A stretch of DNA of 8,873 nucleotides from Bifidobacterium breve (GTDB lineage Bacteria; Actinomycetota; Actinomycetes; Nanopelagicales; Nanopelagicaceae), in assembly GCA_945866155.1 (NCBI GenBank), contig CAMBGL010000043.1:1-8873 (forward strand), given 5' to 3'. Shown here one piece after another: positions 5,572 to 8,873 of the stretch. The translations under genes and the position numbers were made by a program. Each line of letters begins with the position of its first letter. The stretch's first letter is position 1. Below the pieces are notes generated by a model that was given only the letters and a program-made list of their open reading frames with translations, did no database searches and was not told where the DNA came from.

Positions 5572-7188
5572 ATGAGAATTCTTGGAAAAACTCGACTCAC
5601 TCCCTTTGTAATCGCATTGAGTCTTATCTTTTCGATAGTTCCCAATCTCGCGCCTGCTCAGGCCAAGAATGTCATTGATGAGCAATTCCAAGTTCAAAGT
5701 CCGGGAGGACCTGGATATACGGGTTACTTAGTAAATAACACTCGATCTTTAGTTCGCTTCTATTCGTTTCTTGCAACATTCAAAGCTGATAATCAAAAAA
5801 TCGTAGGGATGAAACCTTGTAAAAGTTTGGAAGAGTGCCCAAAGGAATTCAGTGGACAGGTAGCCGATATCAATCTAACTTTGTGCAGCAATGCCAAGGA
5901 AGAAAATTGCATTAGAGGCATTAGGGCAACAAATTTACAGACAAAAAAAGTGATAACAAAATTTGTTCCAAGACCAGAATTGACTCAAGAATTTAACGCG
6001 AGAATCAAGGGAAGTCCAGAAGTTGATCTGCCTAATGGTGGTAATCCACTCGTGGTCTCCATTGCAGAAGCGCCTCACGCCGGGGGAGACCTTTACCTGA
6101 TCAAGAGTGATTACTATGCAAAGCGAAAATCACCAAATGAGAAATTCAAATTAGATCTAATTACCAATGCTATATATCCAATCACAATTGAGAATGGGCA
6201 GTTCGAAGGCGGTGGACCGAACTTAGATCCTCGCACTTATGTTGGCCAGAGATTTTCTGGAGGCGACAATAACCCCCCTCCTTATTTGAATGGTTTTATC
6301 ACTGATCCTCGTTGCCTTATGGCGACAAGAAATATTTGTTTAGTTCCACAAGCATTTCCAGAGAACTTTTCATTTGGAATTACATTACGTGCCAATCAAG
6401 GATTTACTAGTTGGCTCTATGGACGTTTAGCTAATCCAGTTGTAACCGTGAGTAAGGCAAAAGTTGACGAGAAAGCGATGCTCGTCAATATTGATGCAGA
6501 ACCAGTAAAGGTTCCACTTGTATACGGGTGGGCGAAAAATTCTGAGTTACCGGCGCAATTGCTTGCTAATTACGAAAAAGACAGAGGTGGCGGTCTTTAT
6601 TTTGGAGAGAGTCGTGGCGCCCCACTTGATTCGGTTTCAATTCTAAAGGGACACAGTAATAAGTATGATGATTTGGGAATTGAAGAGATGCTTGCGTGGA
6701 TGCCATTACTTGGCGACAAGGCGGTAGCAATGCCAAGTCAATGGAGTTTCCAGACACTTGTTTTAGGTAGTGACACTGCAGCCAAGTTATCAAAGTGCAC
6801 TTCAACTTCTGCTTCTTTATCAGGTTTGATCTTTACTAATGCCAGTGTTTTCTCATCAGGTGCTCCAACATTTGATGCAAACTCAGGCTCACTTGATTAC
6901 AAGGTGGCAGCCCCACATCTCAAGCCAAACGGGGATTTGATGGCTGGAACGTATGACTTAGTTCTGAGCTCAACAGTGGCCAGATGTATTTATGGATTTA
7001 CTAAAGCACCGATTGGGGCAAAGATTTCGATTACTAATGCCGATGGAACAAATCAAGTAGCAACAACAATCATCAGCGAAAAAGATGGCTTCTTTAGAAT
7101 GGGTGCTTACGGTTTTGGATTTTCTTCACCAACAATCAAAATAAAGATCACCCAAGCAAAAGCTGCACTACCTAAGAAAAAGGGTTAG
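5572..7188 (+). CDS. Exported protein of unknown function, 538 aa, eight cysteines
   Basis: The signal peptide is clear: MRILGKTR, a hydrophobic run at 11-23, and APAQA with likely cleavage after A31. No lipobox and no later membrane span are seen, so the protein is secreted or on the cell surface. The mature part has exactly eight cysteines at 83, 89, 105, 113, 248, 256, 409 and 472; three sets are close pairs, suggesting disulfides. It is rich in Gly, Pro, Asn and short beta-type stretches, including GGDNNPPPYLNGF (230-242). The last ~70 residues (ARCIYGFTKAPIGAKISITN, then GFFRMGAYGFGFSSPTIKIK) look like a beta-sandwich module; I believe similar endings occur in other acI secreted proteins, but this is memory. 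I recognise no catalytic motif. By eye it is more AT-rich than glnA. It ends overlapping the DUF4191 stop and has its own promoter. Confidence 0.85.
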   Translation: MRILGKTRLTPFVIALSLIFSIVPNLAPAQAKNVIDEQFQVQSPGGPGYTGYLVNNTRSLVRFYSFLATFKADNQKIVGMKPCKSLEECPKEFSGQVADINLTLCSNAKEENCIRGIRATNLQTKKVITKFVPRPELTQEFNARIKGSPEVDLPNGGNPLVVSIAEAPHAGGDLYLIKSDYYAKRKSPNEKFKLDLITNAIYPITIENGQFEGGGPNLDPRTYVGQRFSGGDNNPPPYLNGFITDPRCLMATRNICLVPQAFPENFSFGITLRANQGFTSWLYGRLANPVVTVSKAKVDEKAMLVNIDAEPVKVPLVYGWAKNSELPAQLLANYEKDRGGGLYFGESRGAPLDSVSILKGHSNKYDDLGIEEMLAWMPLLGDKAVAMPSQWSFQTLVLGSDTAAKLSKCTSTSASLSGLIFTNASVFSSGAPTFDANSGSLDYKVAAPHLKPNGDLMAGTYDLVLSSTVARCIYGFTKAPIGAKISITNADGTNQVATTIISEKDGFFRMGAYGFGFSSPTIKIKITQAKAALPKKKG

Positions 7189-7844
7189 CGAACCTTCGTT
7201 GCTCGTGTTGGCATTGGTCCCTTTGGAATTGGCAATGAGAGACCGCCAACTGCTTTCAGACGTGCGCGAACTTCGCGCATTTGATGAGCAGATAAAGTCT
7301 TCTTTAGTTTCGTAACTTTTTTCTGCAACTTACGAAGCTCGACACGACCTTCACCTTCGCCGACGATAATTTCAATAATTGGAACACCAGGTGCGAAGCG
7401 CTCAGTTCTGCGACGCTCTTCCTGCAACATCTGGCGAATGCCTGATCCACCTTCACCGGTGAGAACAATGCCAGCACGACCAACACTGCGATGGACCATA
7501 TCTTGATTGCGAGCAACTGCTACTGCAGGAGTTGTTGTCCAACCCTTGCGAATTGCCATGAGTACTGATGCTCCAGCGCCCATTTGTCCTTCAATTGATG
7601 CATACGCTGCGCTGCCAGCAACGCGTGTGAAATAAAACATTGCTGCAAGCACTGCCAGAGGAAGCGTTACAAATCCAAGGTAGACAGGATGATCAAATGC
7701 AAAGCCGACTGCGATTCCAATCATCCACGTGATGAGGAAGATAGCGATTAGTGCTGCGCCGATCCATGGCTTCACACTCTTAGTTACAGAGTAAGCATCG
7801 CGAAAAGTTTGAAAACGTGGGAACTTGAACTTTGGCTTCTTCAT
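7185..7844 (-). CDS. DUF4191 family membrane protein
   Basis: This 219-aa protein is of the actinobacterial DUF4191 type (the Rv2219-like neighbour of lipA). It has a basic N terminus (KKPKFKFPRF), two membrane spans at about 27-49 and 54-73, then a cytoplasmic part with GWTTTPAVAVARNQDMVHR (101-119) and VGRAGIVLTGEGG (121-133). A Lys/Arg-rich helical stretch follows at about 165-198 and the tail is basic. Function is unknown; conservation beside lipA in actinobacteria is the main clue. The gene starts five bases after the acyltransferase stop and has no visible Shine-Dalgarno, so coupling to the upstream gene is likely. Its TAA (7187-7185) overlaps the TAG of the convergent exported-protein gene, leaving no space for a terminator between them. 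Confidence 0.88.
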   Translation of the reverse strand: MKKPKFKFPRFQTFRDAYSVTKSVKPWIGAALIAIFLITWMIGIAVGFAFDHPVYLGFVTLPLAVLAAMFYFTRVAGSAAYASIEGQMGAGASVLMAIRKGWTTTPAVAVARNQDMVHRSVGRAGIVLTGEGGSGIRQMLQEERRRTERFAPGVPIIEIIVGEGEGRVELRKLQKKVTKLKKTLSAHQMREVRARLKAVGGLSLPIPKGPMPTRATKVR

Positions 7845-7849
7845 GGGCG

Positions 7850-8548
7850 CTACTTTAGTGGAGCAGGTGCGGTACCACCAAGACGAGCAGGTGCCCAGCG
7901 TTGACCCACGTGGCTATCGGGGTAACGACCTTGAACTTCATGGAGCATTGCAATCAAATTCTCGCGAAGTTTTGCTTCGGCGGCATCAACGTCATCTCCG
8001 CGTTGAAAAGTCATTGGTGTTCCAAAAGAGACCAAGACTGTGTAGTTCTTACGTCTTAGATCTTTCTTCAACCCCTTTGTCCAAACGCGCTGGCTGCCCC
8101 AAATAATTGTCGGAATAACAGGAACACCAGCACCCATTGCTAAGCGAACAGCGCCAGATTTTAGTTCTTTGATTTCAAAACTTGTTGAGGTAGTGCCTTC
8201 AGGAAATATTCCAATAATTTCGCCAGCCTTGAGTGCGCGAAGAGCGGCAACGAATGAACCTGAACCATTTTCACGATCCACACTGATGTGATGCATTCCG
8301 CGCATCAGTGGACCCGCAACTTTGTGTGCAAAGATTTCTTTCTTTGCCATAAAGCGAATGTAGCGATCAACTGGAAGTGCAGCGGTACCAACGAGGGCGA
8401 AATCCAAATAGCTCACATGATTGATAGCAAGAATTGCGCCACCTTTACGAGGAATATTTGTATCACCGGAAGATTGAAGTTGTATTCCTAGATATCTCCA
8501 GAAGGCTTTGATAACACCGATTACTGGGGGATAAACAAGATCAGCCAC
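7850..8548 (-). CDS. PlsC-like 1-acyl-glycerol-3-phosphate acyltransferase
   Basis: A lysophospholipid acyltransferase of 232 aa from GTG 8548. The frame is open up to ATG 8620, but the extra 24 residues are just the lipA 3' end read out of frame and have no family resemblance, whereas homology begins at ADLVYPPVIGVIKAFWRYLG. The GTG overlaps the lipA stop by eight bases. Catalytic HX4D is NHVSYLDF (H44, D49), motif II includes MHHISVDRENG, motif III is GIFPEGTTS (E117) and motif IV is GVPVIPTIIWG (141-151). The N terminus is only mildly hydrophobic, so it is probably membrane-associated. It would add the second acyl chain in phosphatidic acid synthesis; acyl transfer to another lipid is possible, as the family is broad. 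It lies between lipA and DUF4191 as the middle of a tight minus-strand operon. Confidence 0.9.
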   Translation of the reverse strand: MADLVYPPVIGVIKAFWRYLGIQLQSSGDTNIPRKGGAILAINHVSYLDFALVGTAALPVDRYIRFMAKKEIFAHKVAGPLMRGMHHISVDRENGSGSFVAALRALKAGEIIGIFPEGTTSTSFEIKELKSGAVRLAMGAGVPVIPTIIWGSQRVWTKGLKKDLRRKNYTVLVSFGTPMTFQRGDDVDAAEAKLRENLIAMLHEVQGRYPDSHVGQRWAPARLGGTAPAPLK

Positions 8549-8873
8549 GTGATGCTTTAGCTTCCATTGCTTGCTTGTAAAGTCTTCCAGCGCGATAACT
8601 TGAGCGCACAAGTGGACCACTCATAACTCCGAGAAAGCCAATCTCTTCTGCCTCTTTTGCATGCTCAACAAATTCTTCTGGCTTGACCCAACGCTCAACG
8701 GGATGGTGCTTGATAGTTGGGCGAAGGTATTGAGTAATGGTTACAAGGTCGCATCCTGCATCGCGTAAATCTTGAAGCGCCTGAACAACTTCTTCATGAG
8801 TCTCGCCAAGACCAAGAATCAAGTTTGATTTTGTAATCAACCCAAAGTCACGAGACATGCCAATTACTTTGAG
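8541..8873 (-). CDS. lipA: Lipoyl synthase, C-terminal part
   Basis: The last 110 residues of LipA are inside the window; the start and the iron-sulfur cysteines lie beyond position 8873. LipA is a radical-SAM enzyme that inserts two sulfurs into protein-bound octanoate to make lipoate for 2-oxoacid dehydrogenases and the glycine cleavage system. Recognisable stretches are DFGLITKSNLILGLGET, DLVTITQYLRPT, HHPVERWVKPEEF and GFLGVMSGPLVRSSYRAG. The RSSY motif supplies the serine that ligates the auxiliary 4Fe-4S cluster. The frame stays open through to the window edge, and the ATG at 8858 is an internal methionine, not the start. The gene is followed with an 8-base overlap by the acyltransferase, so the three genes are read as one unit from outside the window. 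Confidence 0.97.
   Translation of the reverse strand, partial: LKVIGMSRDFGLITKSNLILGLGETHEEVVQALQDLRDAGCDLVTITQYLRPTIKHHPVERWVKPEEFVEHAKEAEEIGFLGVMSGPLVRSSYRAGRLYKQAMEAKASRG

Noticed and set aside
7825..8106. 93-aa plus-strand open frame over the acyltransferase/DUF4191 junction
   Set aside because: It runs antisense across two supported genes and lacks promoter and family likeness.
8288..8491. 67-aa plus-strand open frame opposite the acyltransferase
   Set aside because: It is a mirror frame of the HX4D region of the acyltransferase, with no independent support.
1..8873. CRISPR array, insertion sequence, tRNA or defence-gene island
   Set aside because: No regularly spaced repeats, transposase-like frames, terminal inverted repeats or tRNA cloverleaf sequences were seen on either strand.

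Overview
This window looks like ordinary chromosome from a free-living actinobacterium of moderate to low GC. The best guess is a freshwater acI-type lineage (Nanopelagicales, Planktophila-like). Three things point that way: the lipA / PlsC-like / DUF4191 ... RDD / glnA neighbourhood is an actinobacterial one, the codons are richer in A/T than in typical high-GC actinobacteria, and several genes have a TAGNNT -10 box directly in front of the start codon with no Shine-Dalgarno. The lineage call is an inference from protein style and gene order; no search was run.

Layout. Positions 1-1822 (minus strand) hold a polar amino-acid ABC transporter operon in the order solute-binding lipoprotein, permease, ATPase; only the first 15 codons of the ATPase are inside the window. 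Divergent from it is a small exported CopC-type copper-binding protein (1883-2260, plus). Convergent with that is an NhaA-type Na+/H+ antiporter (2295-3284, minus). Behind a strong hairpin terminator lies glnA, a type I glutamine synthetase (3358-4791, minus). A 171-bp divergent control region (4792-4962) separates glnA from a plus-strand group: an RDD membrane protein (4963-5322), a 56-aa single-span membrane protein (5338-5508) and an unrecognised 538-aa exported protein (5572-7188). The last of these overlaps, stop codon to stop codon, a minus-strand group read from the right edge: lipA (3' part only), a PlsC-like acyltransferase and a DUF4191 two-span membrane protein.

How the genes fit together. 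Amino-acid uptake and glutamine synthetase are both nitrogen-assimilation functions, NhaA handles sodium and pH, and CopC handles periplasmic-side copper. LipA makes the lipoyl cofactor, and the acyltransferase acts in phospholipid synthesis. No mobile element, CRISPR array, tRNA, rRNA or defence system was seen. No stretch longer than 300 bases lacks a gene. The least explained material is the exported 538-aa protein with eight cysteines, the tiny membrane protein beside it, the run of near-leaderless promoters, and a CopC with two MKxM motifs. I saw no convincing new multi-gene system.
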